Source: Desulfobacterales bacterium (GTDB taxonomy: Bacteria > Desulfobacterota > Desulfobacteria > Desulfobacterales > Desulfosalsimonadaceae). Taken from it: DNA of 64,000 nucleotides. The translations under genes were made by a program, and so were the position numbers. Positions 42,180 through 51,085 of the stretch are shown in pieces. The notes below the pieces were generated by a model that was given only the letters and a program-made list of their open reading frames with translations, was not told the origin of the DNA and did not search any database. The stretch's first letter is position 1. Every line of letters starts with the position of its first letter. The stretch is from the NCBI GenBank assembly GCA_034520365.1, contig JAXHNP010000006.1, forward strand, positions 117,001 to 181,000, in the 5' to 3' direction.

Positions 42180-42397
42180 GGGACGCCCTTTATATTTTAT
42201 ATTTGCAGTTCAAATCCGGCATACGAAAGAGAAGGCATACTGAGACAAGTCGGAATAGATGCGCCTGGGGCGGTGCCCCGCATCATTGCACGAGGGATCG
42301 AGCCCGCCGAGATATTCCGTGATGATCAGGATCGCGGCGCTTTTCTATGGTTTGGACCTGCCGCGTTTATTGAATATAAAAATATAAAGGGCGTCCC
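42180..42397. mobile_element. MITE-C, complete 218-bp copy
   Basis: The termini GGGACGCCCTTTATAT and ATATAAAGGGCGTCCC extend to about 25 bp of inverted repeat with one indel. The interior holds the start of a REP-associated transposase gene (IIARGIEPAEIF, then RDDQDRGAFLWF) and no more. No clear target duplication is seen. This intact copy defines the family; related copies are at 4912-5293, 7809-7848, 37579-37756, 38422-38447, 48657-48868 and 49494-49636. Confidence 0.88.
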
Positions 42398-42428
42398 TGT
42401 CCCCTGACTTGTTATTCGATAAATGAAC

Positions 42429-42716
42429 TCAAGCTGCCTCAATACGCTTTAAATTGCTAGTATCAATGGACTGCTTTGTTTTCCAGAGATCATATTGAAG
42501 TTGAAGCTTGAGCCAACCTTCAGGTGACCTGCCAAATACTTTTGATAATCTCAATGCCATTTCAGGACTAATTCCCGCTCTTCCATTTAATAATGCTGAT
42601 AAAGTTTTTCTGGTAACGCCAAGTGCTCTTGCCGCTTCCGTGACATTGATATTAATTGCTTCCACACAAAATTCTCTTATAATTTCGCCAGGATGAGGCG
42701 GATTATACATATTCAT
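42429..42716 (-). CDS. higA: HigA-type antitoxin
   Basis: The 95-residue XRE-type helix-turn-helix protein has the HigA hallmarks [14 protein letters not shown] and [20 protein letters not shown], then [13 protein letters not shown]. It binds and blocks HigB and represses the operon. ATG 42716 follows AGGAGG by 5 bases. The toxin gene lies 9 bases upstream, the typical higB-higA order. Confidence 0.95.
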   Translation of the reverse strand: MNMYNPPHPGEIIREFCVEAININVTEAARALGVTRKTLSALLNGRAGISPEMALRLSKVFGRSPEGWLKLQLQYDLWKTKQSIDTSNLKRIEAA

Positions 42717-42724
42717 TTTCCCTC

Positions 42725-43003
42725 CTAATGATAATCTTCATAATTTACATCAAAGGCATCACCACTTTGAATCTTGAATGTAATTCGCCAGTTCCCACTG
42801 ACATTGACCGCCCAGGTTCCTTTACGATTTCCCTTGAGCTGGTGGAGGTCCAGGCCTGGCAAATCCATATCTTCAAGATTTTCAGCCGTTTCGAGCAGCG
42901 CGAGGATCTTCCGGATCCGGGTTACATGTTGGGGGTCCACACCGCTCGAAATCCCGGATTCGAATAATCGCTTGAGGCCTTTATGTTTGAATTTTTGGAT
43001 CAT
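42725..43003 (-). CDS. higB: HigB-type RelE-family toxin
   Basis: The 92-residue RelE-fold protein starts with [13 protein letters not shown] and has [20 protein letters not shown] followed by NWRITFK and a C-terminal VNYEDYH. These match HigB proteins that cut mRNA on the ribosome. The gene has full length, an intact frame and immediate coupling to higA. Confidence 0.95.
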   Translation of the reverse strand: MIQKFKHKGLKRLFESGISSGVDPQHVTRIRKILALLETAENLEDMDLPGLDLHQLKGNRKGTWAVNVSGNWRITFKIQSGDAFDVNYEDYH

Positions 43004-43112
43004 GTTCTATAAGTGTAACCCGATACGTATCAGGTGTCAAGCGGGATTTTTGATCTGATTAGGACAACGTTTAAATCAGCGGTGCGGCCCTTTGCGTCCC
43101 TGAATTTGACGG

Positions 43113-43463
43113 TTATGCAAATTTGCTTCGAAACATGAAAAAAACTGCCCCAACCAGACAAAGCCCTGCCCATAAATAATCAAGTTTTAATGGCTCTTTC
43201 ATATAGAATATTGAGAATGGTACAAATACACTTAGAGTGATCACTTCCTGGATTATCTTTAGTTGTCCGACTGATAGAACTGTATATCCAATCCGATTAG
43301 CCGGAACCTGTAATAAATACTCAAATAGGGCAATCCCCCAACTGACAAATGCCGCGATAATCCAAAGCTTATTATTAAGTTCTTTGAGATGCGCATACCA
43401 TGCGAATGTCATAAAAACATTACTAAAAATCAAAAGAATTACGGTTGATACGATCGGGTTCAT
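43113..43463 (-). CDS. DMT-family membrane protein (DUF486)
   Basis: The 116-residue protein has four hydrophobic helices. The conserved pattern FMTFAWYAHLKELNNKLWII and FEYLLQVPANRIGY identifies the DUF486 branch of drug/metabolite-transporter-like proteins. The substrate and role are unknown. It is monocistronic; the region 43464-43753 downstream of its promoter side holds no recognised gene. Confidence 0.9.
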   Translation of the reverse strand: MNPIVSTVILLIFSNVFMTFAWYAHLKELNNKLWIIAAFVSWGIALFEYLLQVPANRIGYTVLSVGQLKIIQEVITLSVFVPFSIFYMKEPLKLDYLWAGLCLVGAVFFMFRSKFA

Positions 43464-43753
43464 TTGGTTAATTCCTTCATTACATAACGGTGGCCATCAC
43501 CAGCGTGGTAACGGGCATTTTAGACTGCCCGCACATTCCAAGAAATATGCATCATATGCATAAATGCTAAAGGCCGCCGCTGTGTTTAATGCGGATTTGC
43601 TATCAATGGGCCACCGGGCGGAGTTCGTAAATACGTCCATATTTTGTTGCTGATTTTAAATCTCCATTGCTCCTGCTGTAAAACCAGGATACATGGGCCT
43701 TTGGGGTAATCGGGGTATTCTTCAACAACAGCCCCGAGGCAAAGAACGGGATT

Positions 43754-44032
43754 TTATGAATACACGTTTTTCCTGTGGCCGACGCGGACCACGAGCACCA
43801 GCAGTCGCTCATTTTTGATCACCGCCAATACGCGGTAATCGCCCACCCGGTATCGCCGGTATTCCCGCAGCTGCCCTTTAAGCCGGCCGCCAACAGCCTT
43901 GGGGGCAGGGGCGACCCGCTCCCGGAGAAAGGCAATAATTCTTTTGGCCTCAGCCCTGTCCAGCTTTTTTAAATCTTTTTCCGCCTGAGGGGCAAACTCA
44001 ATCTTCCAGGTCAAGCCGGCGCTCCAGCTCAT
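43754..44032 (-). CDS. RelE/ParE-type toxin
   Basis: The protein of about 86-92 residues has the RelE pattern WKIEFAPQAEKDLKKLDRAE, RLKGQLREYRRYRVGDYRVL and the basic C-terminus VVRVGHRKNVY, with the Arg and His residues expected for ribosome-dependent mRNA cleavage. The true start may be TTG at 44014, giving (M)TWKIEF, within the end of the antitoxin gene; ATG at 44032 adds six residues. It overlaps the antitoxin gene. Confidence 0.92.
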   Translation of the reverse strand: MSWSAGLTWKIEFAPQAEKDLKKLDRAEAKRIIAFLRERVAPAPKAVGGRLKGQLREYRRYRVGDYRVLAVIKNERLLVLVVRVGHRKNVYS

Positions 44033-44264
44033 CGAGCGAAACAGAATCCGCCCCGCTTGTGATGAATTCCTCGTATGCGGTTTCGGCCAGGTATGCGTCT
44101 TCCATGTCGTCGATGGTGCGTTTTACAGCCTCGCGGATAAAGTAGCTGCGGCTGCGTTTAGTGGCAGCGGCCAGCATTTTCAGGCGGCGGTCGTGATCCT
44201 CAGGGAGCCGGACGGTGCTTGTTTTTCCTTCCATAAAAACACCTCTTGTGTTCAATGTGTACAA
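43998..44264 (-). CDS. RelB/CopG-type ribbon-helix-helix antitoxin
   Basis: The 88-residue protein has TSTVRLPEDHDRRLKMLAAA followed by RSYFIREAVKRTIDDME, a ribbon-helix-helix, and an acidic tail ending RRLDLED that likely wraps the toxin. M10 (MEGKTST) at 44237 is an alternative start. A plausible operator is the AT-rich inverted segment at about 44252-44275. It is the first gene of the pair. Confidence 0.9.
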   Translation of the reverse strand: MYTLNTRGVFMEGKTSTVRLPEDHDRRLKMLAAATKRSRSYFIREAVKRTIDDMEDAYLAETAYEEFITSGADSVSLDELERRLDLED

Positions 44265-44394
44265 ATCAATAATATGTGTTCAGGCATCAAAAGTCAATCA
44301 TAGTGACTCCCGGGCTCTATGTTATGCTCAAGCGGACCCTTGATGATATTGACAGACCCTGACCGTGGACTTTCTTTCACTGATTTGCTTCTAT

Positions 44395-44578
44395 TTACAG
44401 GGCTCCGCCCTCTGCCGGGGGATAGCGGTAAAGCACGTATGAAAGGGCCAGGGCGGCAATGGTGAGTATGGTAAAGACCACAAAGCCTTTGCTGTAGCCG
44501 GCTGTGGGGGAGATGGCCACAAACAGCCTCATAGCCGGGGAAATTACAAATCCGCCGAATGCGCCCAGGCTGCCGTGG
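44395..44578 (-). pseudogene. 3' remnant of a NarK-type transporter, copy 3
   Basis: It encodes GSLGAFGGFVISPAMRLFVA and a final helix ending YVLYRYPPAEGG, parallel to the copies at 14124-14330 and 20170-20333. It is joined at 44578/44579 to an hsdM fragment on the other strand. Confidence 0.68.
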
Positions 44579-44662
44579 ATGCTGTTTCTGAAGTACCTGG
44601 ATGACCTGGAGCGCGAGCAGGCCATGGACACCGATTTACTTGGAACATCTTATGATTTTTCA
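44579..44662 (+). pseudogene. hsdM 5' fragment
   Basis: About 28 codons, MLFLKYLDDLEREQAMDTDL then LGTSYDF, match the N-terminal domain of a type I methylase of the FLKYLDDLE subgroup. This is a different subgroup from the hsdM at 7861-9336. It is a relic of a second type I system. The following 44663-44968 contains no gene I recognise. Confidence 0.55.
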
Positions 44663-44968
44663 TTGACGGGGATTTCCGGTGGCAGAAGTGGACTTCGCCC
44701 AGAAAGGTGATTTCCCGAAATTATAATGGGGGTATTGGGGTTGGCTCATATATTCTGATTCCTTACCACCTGCCACCCAATTTTCATGCGCTGTCTGAAA
44801 CTTTTCATAACTGCCAAATCCGAGAAAATCCCTTTTTTCAGCCAAAAAGTGAGCTTTAGGCCAAAAATGGGCCTTGATTTAGAAGTTATTTTATATGATT
44901 TTAGTAAGTTAACTTGGTCCGACCCCGGGCCCGCACGGGCCCGGAAGCCTGATATCCAGGCTTCCTCC

Positions 44969-47900
44969 CTACTCCGCGGCCTCCTCCTCGAGCTGGATAA
45001 TCACCGCCCGCCGGTTTTTCTGCCGGCCCTCGGGCGTATCATTTGTGGCGACCGGGCGTGTCTCCCCATACGTGCGGAGAGATATCCGCGATTCCTCAAT
45101 CAACATCGTTTCGGTCAAATACCGCTTCACGCTCTCAGCCCGGCGCCTGCCCAGCTCGATATTGTATTCTTCAGGTCCGACGCTGTCGGTGTGTCCTTCG
45201 ATGATCACCTCGGTATCGAGGTGATCCTTCATGAACAAGGCGGCCCGGGTCAGGACATCCTCATACATGGACCGGATTTCCGTCTCATCGAACGCAAACC
45301 GGACGACCATCTTGGGCATCCGCACCGGCGGCACGGCAGGCGCCGGCTTTTTTTCAATCTCTTCCGGGGCCGGCTCTTCTTCCGCTTTCTCCTCCGCTTC
45401 CTCTTCAGCGGCAGGCGCAGGCGCCGGAGGCGGCTCCTCAACCTGCTTTTCAGGGGTTCCGCCCAGCTGGAAGGTCAGGCCTATGCTCACCGCCATGTTG
45501 TTGTAGGAGTCTTCCGGTACAAAAAAATGCCGAACGTCGCCCCGGAGCATGACCCTGTCCGAGACAAAATATTTCAGGCCACCGCCGTAGTTGAGCAAAA
45601 ACAGCTCCTCATCATCAAAGGTTTCGTAATCGAGCTGCATGCCGCCGCCTCCGGCGGCAAGGTATGGAACCAGCTTCTTATCGGGCTGAAAATGATAGAG
45701 CAGGTCAGCACGGGCAAGCACTGCATCCACGTCCTCGACCTCGCATAAACAGGTGACCGGGTCCCGGTAGTTGTAGTCAAGCGCCCCAAGGCTCGCATCC
45801 AGCGACAACTCAAACCCGAATCGCTCCGTAAAATTATATCCAATAGCGACCCTTCCCAAAAGCCCTTCGTCGATGTCCTGCCCGTCATCAAACATGTAGC
45901 CCGTGACCATGGGACTCAAATGAAAAGATTTGGCAAGGACCTGGGCATCCGCCGCTCCGGCACTCAATAGCCCGATCAGGATCGCAATGAAAACCCCGGT
46001 CAACCCGATCCGCATCCGCTTCCGTCGGCCTCTGCCTGCAGAGCCCACCCTGTGGGCCGCAGCGGATGCGATTCTGCACATGCAAAAAACTCCCGGAACA
46101 AGAAACAGGAGGGCAAGCAGAAAAATCGTCCCCAGCCCCGCAGAGGCTTTGCCGCCTATGCCTGCCGCATTGATAAAGCAGCCTCCTGAGCCGCAGTCTC
46201 CGTCGGGACATTCACCGCTCGGCTCCACATTGATGATGTGGGAGACGCTGTCGTTCAGCCCGGCGGCATCCGTGACGACAAGCGTTACGGAATAGGCCCC
46301 GGACTCGGAAAACGTGTATACAGGCGAAGCCTCGGCACTGAACGCCTCTCCTGCAAAATCCCACTCCCGCGCGGTGATGGCGCCGTTGGGGGAAGAGGAC
46401 GTATCCGTGAACTGAATCTCCTCGCCCGCCAGTGGCGTCTCCGGCGACCAGGTAAAGGCCGCTGCGGGCACGCGCGGGCTCACCAGAATGCGGACCGTAT
46501 CTTCGGCCGAGGCCCCGCGGGGATCGGTCACCGTGACCGAAAACGCAAGAGCCGTCGCCTCGGAGTCCACCTCCGGGGCAACAAAGGAGGCGCGGGCCGT
46601 ATCCGCACCGGAGAGCGCAACTGAAGGGCCGCTTTCTTGCTGCCAGGAAAAGGAGAGCGAACCACCGGAATCCGGATCCGATGAACCGCTGGCATCCAGC
46701 ACGACTTCATCCCCGGTGTAGGCTGTCGCATCCTCCCCCGCATCCGCAACCGGCGGCTGGTTCGCCGCGCTGACGGATATTATATGCGGATCTTCTGCAG
46801 AGCCGCTTTCGGATCTTCCCCCCAGATTGTCTTCAGCCGCAAGGTAATAGGCAACGCCCGGCACAGACACATCCCCGGCCGGAATCTCGGCGGTGTAGCT
46901 GCCGCCGCCGGAATCGGCCATGGGCACCATGGTGTAGCCGCCGCCGGAAGCCTGAGTGGGGCGATAATAGAGGTTTGCGCCGGCAAGGGTTCCGTCCGGA
47001 TCCGATATCATGGCGGTGATCGGAACCGGGGACCCGGCTGGAGCAGCGGTCACAGGGGTATGGTCGATTCGGGGAAGCTCGTTTTCACCAACCTGAATGG
47101 TGTACGGAGAGCTCTGGTAGTCCACCGGCGAGAAGACCGCGTGGACGCCGTCCGTTGCGGAAAGATAATATTCAAGTCCCGGCTCGACCACCGCCTCTTC
47201 CGGTATCACAGCAGTAAAGGCGAAGGTGCCGTCTGCATTGCCGGTCACGGAAAGCTCCAGGCGGGTATAGGAGCCTGCGCCGAGGCCCCTGTAATAGAGG
47301 TTTCCGCTGATTGCCTGGCTAAGGCTCCGGGCGTCCAGGTCCGTAATGGTACCGGAAATGGAAAGGGCTGTGCCGGGCATCTGGCTTGAACGGTTCAGCT
47401 CAAGGGTTGCCGCATCCAGTGTGATCCGGGGCGCGTAGCCAACGGTATAGCTCCCCGTTCCCGCCGATCCGTCAGCGCTCACGTCCACTATGCGGGTGGT
47501 GCCGTCAAAGACCGGGTTGTGGGTCATATAGCAGAGAAGATAGTACGTGCCGCCCACTCCCAGATCACGGGCGATTTCCTCGTAGACGGCGCCCATATCC
47601 GAACTCGCTGGATTCTCGTAGTATCGGCCGTTCGTGTCCGCAGCCATCTGCTGAAGGTTACTCCTGCTATGGGCTGTTCCGGCGCCGATCATATAGAGCG
47701 GCGTGCCGGCGGCATTGGCCTTGGCAATTGCGTTGTTTATACTGTTATAACGGTCGCGGTTTGACCTGCCGTCAGTGAATACGACCACGGCCCGCGGGCT
47801 GTCCAGGCCGTCCAGGGCTTCGACGCCCCGGACGGTTCCATCGTAGACCCGTGTCATTCTTCTTTCGCCGAGCGCCGAGATGGCCTCCACAATATCCTTC

Positions 47901-48481
47901 TGGCCGTCTCCGTCCATGTCAGTCGCAATCGGCTGCAGGGGAACCTCCTCCACCACCTCGCTGGAAAAGGTGATGAGGGCCGCCCGGTCCCCCTCCGAGG
48001 TGCTTTCCACGAATTCAATAACGCCAGCCTTGGCCCGCTCCAGCGCATCTCCCTTCATGCTATAGCTTACGTCGATTACCAGGGCAAAGTCGATCCCCGT
48101 ATCTGCTGCGGCGCTGCCGGAGACCTCTTCAAAGCAGGTGAGGATCTGCTCGGTTGCAGATGTTTCCTCATCGGACTGCTCGGTCACCATGAAATCCAAC
48201 GGCCCGAGGCCCTCCACCGGCTGGCCGTCCGGGCCGAAAACCGTTACCGAAACGACAATTTCCGGAAAATCCGAGGCATCCGGCTGAGCCAGAATCGTAT
48301 TCGCCTGAGTACCGCCCGGAAGCGCAAGTGCCCGGCTCTCCGGTTGATATGGCTCTGCCGCCTTGGCCGTGGGTGAACCATTTGCCTCAATCTCCGGGTC
48401 TGCCGCCGCCCCGGCGGAAGAGAGCGCTGCCAGGGATCCAATCAGAAAAGAAAGAAAAAGTACATAAAACAGCCGCTTCAT
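44969..48481 (-). CDS. Giant VWA-PKD protein fused to an OmpA-type outer-membrane protein
   Basis: The 1170-residue protein has a signal peptide (MKRLFYVLFLSFLIGSLAAL), a VWA domain with DVSYSM metal site (about 115-300), beta-rich Ig/cadherin-like units, and two PKD-type domains (VADAGEDATAYTGDEVVLDA; FTWSPETPLAGEEIQFTDTS). A Cys-containing GGCFINAAG box then precedes a transmembrane helix. At about residue 823 a second signal-peptide-like segment (MRIGLTGVFIAILIGLLSAG) leads into an eight-strand-type barrel, a Pro/Glu linker and a C-terminal OmpA peptidoglycan-binding domain (EGHTDSVGPEEYN, GRRRAESVKRYL). ATG 48481 has GGAGG at 7 bases. It may be two genes fused by loss of a stop. Confidence 0.85.
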   Translation of the reverse strand: MKRLFYVLFLSFLIGSLAALSSAGAAADPEIEANGSPTAKAAEPYQPESRALALPGGTQANTILAQPDASDFPEIVVSVTVFGPDGQPVEGLGPLDFMVTEQSDEETSATEQILTCFEEVSGSAAADTGIDFALVIDVSYSMKGDALERAKAGVIEFVESTSEGDRAALITFSSEVVEEVPLQPIATDMDGDGQKDIVEAISALGERRMTRVYDGTVRGVEALDGLDSPRAVVVFTDGRSNRDRYNSINNAIAKANAAGTPLYMIGAGTAHSRSNLQQMAADTNGRYYENPASSDMGAVYEEIARDLGVGGTYYLLCYMTHNPVFDGTTRIVDVSADGSAGTGSYTVGYAPRITLDAATLELNRSSQMPGTALSISGTITDLDARSLSQAISGNLYYRGLGAGSYTRLELSVTGNADGTFAFTAVIPEEAVVEPGLEYYLSATDGVHAVFSPVDYQSSPYTIQVGENELPRIDHTPVTAAPAGSPVPITAMISDPDGTLAGANLYYRPTQASGGGYTMVPMADSGGGSYTAEIPAGDVSVPGVAYYLAAEDNLGGRSESGSAEDPHIISVSAANQPPVADAGEDATAYTGDEVVLDASGSSDPDSGGSLSFSWQQESGPSVALSGADTARASFVAPEVDSEATALAFSVTVTDPRGASAEDTVRILVSPRVPAAAFTWSPETPLAGEEIQFTDTSSSPNGAITAREWDFAGEAFSAEASPVYTFSESGAYSVTLVVTDAAGLNDSVSHIINVEPSGECPDGDCGSGGCFINAAGIGGKASAGLGTIFLLALLFLVPGVFCMCRIASAAAHRVGSAGRGRRKRMRIGLTGVFIAILIGLLSAGAADAQVLAKSFHLSPMVTGYMFDDGQDIDEGLLGRVAIGYNFTERFGFELSLDASLGALDYNYRDPVTCLCEVEDVDAVLARADLLYHFQPDKKLVPYLAAGGGGMQLDYETFDDEELFLLNYGGGLKYFVSDRVMLRGDVRHFFVPEDSYNNMAVSIGLTFQLGGTPEKQVEEPPPAPAPAAEEEAEEKAEEEPAPEEIEKKPAPAVPPVRMPKMVVRFAFDETEIRSMYEDVLTRAALFMKDHLDTEVIIEGHTDSVGPEEYNIELGRRRAESVKRYLTETMLIEESRISLRTYGETRPVATNDTPEGRQKNRRAVIIQLEEEAAE

Positions 48482-48656
48482 GCCCGTGCCTCCTTGTATG
48501 CCGCCAGATTTGGAAAACCAAACGCCTTGTTTCAGTTGAAAACGCACACGCTCCTCATGCCGTAGCCGGGAACTTGCGCGTGCGCGGAAGAAGTGGAAGA
48601 AAAGGTAATGTATAAAGAATAAAACAGGCCAGCGGCTCAAGTCAACTGGATTTATT

Positions 48657-48868
48657 GGGACGCCCTTTATATATTTATATTTGCAGTTCAAGTCCGGCAA
48701 GCGAAAGAGAATACGTTCCGAGACAAGCCGGAATAGATGCGCCGGGGGCGGTGCCCCGCATCATTGCACGAGGGATCGGGCGCGCCGAGATATTCCGTGA
48801 CGATCAGGATCGCGACGCTTTTCTATGGTTTGGACCTGCCGCGGTTATTAAATAATAAAATATAATAT
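48657..48868. repeat. MITE-C copy with decayed right end
   Basis: The left terminus GGGACGCCCTTTATAT and the transposase-start segment (PRIIARGIGRAEIFRDDQDR) are kept. The right terminus is replaced by AT-rich sequence after CCGCGGTTATTAAATA. Confidence 0.82.
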
Positions 48869-48989
48869 AAAATCTGTTGAAAGTATAAAATAGAAATGGT
48901 ATTATATTTTCATGATTTCTAAAATTCATTACACGCTGTAAAAATTAATCAAAGCACTCGCCAAGTGGTGAAAAAAGGGGGCATAAATC

Positions 48990-49406
48990 ATGTTTGGACC
49001 GAGTTCTGCTGAGAGAATCCTATCCTACGTCATCCGGTGGCTGCTTCTCGCCCTGGGCATCTGGGTGGCGGCAAAGCTGGTCGGTGGGATTCATCTTGTT
49101 GGTTGGCAGAGTACGTTAATCGTGGCCGCCATCCTCGGGTTACTCAACGCCTTCTTGAAGCCGGCGATCAGCCTAATAGCGCTTCCCTTCACGATCCTCA
49201 CGTTCGGACTGTTCAGCATCGTAATTAATTCCGGCTTGCTGTTCCTGACTTCCTGGATAGCTAAGCACTTCAGCAGCATTAACTTCCAAGTCGATAATTT
49301 CCTCGCGGCAGTTTTCGGGGCCATTCTCATCAGCGTTGTCAGCATCCTCGTTCATTTCTTCATTAATCCCGACAAGATCTCCCATGGTCTCGCCAAGGGC
49401 CGTTAA
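48990..49406 (+). CDS. YvlD-type four-helix membrane protein ('phage holin family')
   Basis: The 138-residue protein has four transmembrane helices and the family motif GLLNAFLKPAISLIALPFTI followed by LTFGLFSIVIN. Despite the database name, relatives are chromosomal membrane proteins of unclear function, some envelope-stress regulated, and are not proven lysis proteins. GGGGG lies 10 bases before the ATG. Monocistronic between two MITE-C copies. Confidence 0.9.
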   Translation: MFGPSSAERILSYVIRWLLLALGIWVAAKLVGGIHLVGWQSTLIVAAILGLLNAFLKPAISLIALPFTILTFGLFSIVINSGLLFLTSWIAKHFSSINFQVDNFLAAVFGAILISVVSILVHFFINPDKISHGLAKGR

Positions 49407-49493
49407 ACATACACCCACTCAGATCGTCTGAGGAGTCCTCGATGCAAAACAGCTAAACGGTCAAGATCGTTTCGGCATAGTTGTTTAGAATAA

Positions 49494-49636
49494 GGGACGC
49501 CCTTTATATGTTTATATTTGCAGTTCAAATCCGGCATGCGAAAGAGAAGGCATACTGAGACAAGCCGGAATAGATGCGCCGGGGGCGGTGCCCCGCATCA
49601 TTGCACGAGGGATCGAGCGCGCCGAGATATTCCGTA
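49494..49636. repeat. Truncated MITE-C copy (left 143 bp)
   Basis: GGGACGCCCTTTATATGTTT through GAGATATTCCGT match the family. The right part is replaced at 49636 by the tail of an unrelated gene. Confidence 0.82.
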
Positions 49637-49779
49637 GCCGCAATGCGGTATCGGACTATACCGGGGCCGAAAAGGTCGAGGTCGATCACGATACTTTAAA
49701 ACCCGGCGACCCGGAGCTTGAGCAAAACATCCGCAGGGCTGAAACGTTTCTGCAAAATCTTGACAGATGGGGGAAATAG
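49637..49779 (+). pseudogene. 3' remnant of an unidentified gene
   Basis: After the MITE-C break the plus strand reads YTGAEKVEVDHDTLKPGDPE, then LEQNIRRAETFLQNLDRWGK, and stops. The even hydrophilic helical end looks like a genuine protein C-terminus, but the family is not recognisable from 45 residues. It is joined in frame with the MITE's transposase-start frame by chance. Confidence 0.4.
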
Positions 49780-49807
49780 GCTCTGTCATAGATGAGTATA
49801 ATACCTC

Positions 49808-51085
49808 TTATTCATATCTAAGGGCTTGAATCGGATCTACCCTGGCGGCCTGGTATGCCGGATAAAGGCCGAAAAACAGGCCCACAAAAACAGACATTAC
49901 AAGCGGTATAAAAACAGCCCCAAAAGACAGCGATGCGTGCCAGGGAGCTGCCACTGCAATGGCAAATGCAGCCGCAGCACCCAGAAATACACCGATTGCT
50001 CCGCCCGTCAGGGTCAGCAGCATCGACTCTATGAGAAACTGGGCCATGATATGAAGCTTTGTGGCGCCCACGGCCCGGCGGATGCCGATTTCTTTTTTTC
50101 TTTCCGATATGGTGGCCAGCATGATGTTCATGATGCCGATGCCCCCCACGATCAGTGAAATGCCGGCAATGGCTGCCAGAAACCAGTTAAACATTTCATG
50201 GGTTTTGCGGGCCTGGCGAAGCAGTTCCAGCGGGACTACCATCTGGTAGTCGAGAATACTGTCGTGGCTCTGTTCCATGATCCGGCCGATGACGGCCGCG
50301 CTGTCAAGGACCTGGTGCGAATCGGTTATTTTAATAATAATTTCAGAAAATTCAGCTTCTGGTTCCGATTTTTTGCCCATTGCAGCCCTGGGCTTGGGCA
50401 GCCATTTGCTTGTGCCTGTGGGCAGCAGAATCATTTCATTGTGATTGCGGACGGAAACAGCGGCCGAACCCGAGTCGCTGAAATCAATCCGGTCAAGATG
50501 CCCCACAATGGTAAACATCTGGGATCCCATGCGAAGCTGTTCAAAAAGTTTTCCGTCTTCTCCCAGCCGGGCTGCCACATCGCTTCCCAGTACGCACACC
50601 AGTTCATGGCTGTCAATGTCGCTTTGATTAATAAACCGGCCCGCTAACATTTTCAGGTTTAACACATTGGCATAATTGGCGCTGCAAGCCGCCACCTGGG
50701 GGGAGATCTGGCCAGGGGCGCCAATGACCTCCACGGAAAGTTCTTTAAGGCTGGCCATTTGTTGGATCGCAATGCCGGCTTGCCCAAGCTGTTTGATATC
50801 GCGGCTGTTGAGCCCTTCTACATTGCGCCGGGCGGCTTCTGCCTTTTGCTCAGTGCTTAATGTCACCTGTTTTAGATAGATATTGCGGGTGCCAAGCTGT
50901 TCCATTTGCCGAACAGCTTCGTTTCTGGCGCCCTGGCCGATGCAGATGATTGTCATTACCGCCATGACCCCAAAGACCACGCCAAGTACACTTAGAAACG
51001 AGCGAAGCTTGTTTCGCCCTACTGAACGAAGTGCTGTATTAAAAAAAGATTGGGATTTGCATGCAATTTCAGTGAAGAGTGCCAT
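49808..51085 (-). CDS. MacB-type ABC exporter permease (FtsX fold)
   Basis: The 425-residue inner-membrane protein has one N-terminal transmembrane helix (SFLSVLGVVFGVMAVMTIIC), a large periplasmic MacB_PCD-like domain (about 50-280), and three C-terminal helices with GGIGIMNIMLATISERKKEI, the FtsX/MacB signature. It drives a tripartite pump by mechanotransmission rather than by transport through itself. ATG 51085 lies inside the ATPase gene end, an overlap of 17 bases, and is preferred to the frame opening at 51232. It is the last gene of the envelope operon. Confidence 0.92.
   Translation of the reverse strand: MALFTEIACKSQSFFNTALRSVGRNKLRSFLSVLGVVFGVMAVMTIICIGQGARNEAVRQMEQLGTRNIYLKQVTLSTEQKAEAARRNVEGLNSRDIKQLGQAGIAIQQMASLKELSVEVIGAPGQISPQVAACSANYANVLNLKMLAGRFINQSDIDSHELVCVLGSDVAARLGEDGKLFEQLRMGSQMFTIVGHLDRIDFSDSGSAAVSVRNHNEMILLPTGTSKWLPKPRAAMGKKSEPEAEFSEIIIKITDSHQVLDSAAVIGRIMEQSHDSILDYQMVVPLELLRQARKTHEMFNWFLAAIAGISLIVGGIGIMNIMLATISERKKEIGIRRAVGATKLHIMAQFLIESMLLTLTGGAIGVFLGAAAAFAIAVAAPWHASLSFGAVFIPLVMSVFVGLFFGLYPAYQAARVDPIQALRYE

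Noticed and set aside
44786-45748. 320-codon plus-strand frame opposite the OmpA region
   Set aside because: It is a shadow of the OmpA/Pro-Glu linker coding sequence, with Arg/Leu-rich composition and no motif.
48990-49406. The 'phage holin' family label taken as evidence of a prophage
   Set aside because: No lysin, terminase, capsid or integrase genes are nearby, and this YvlD-type family is commonly chromosomal.
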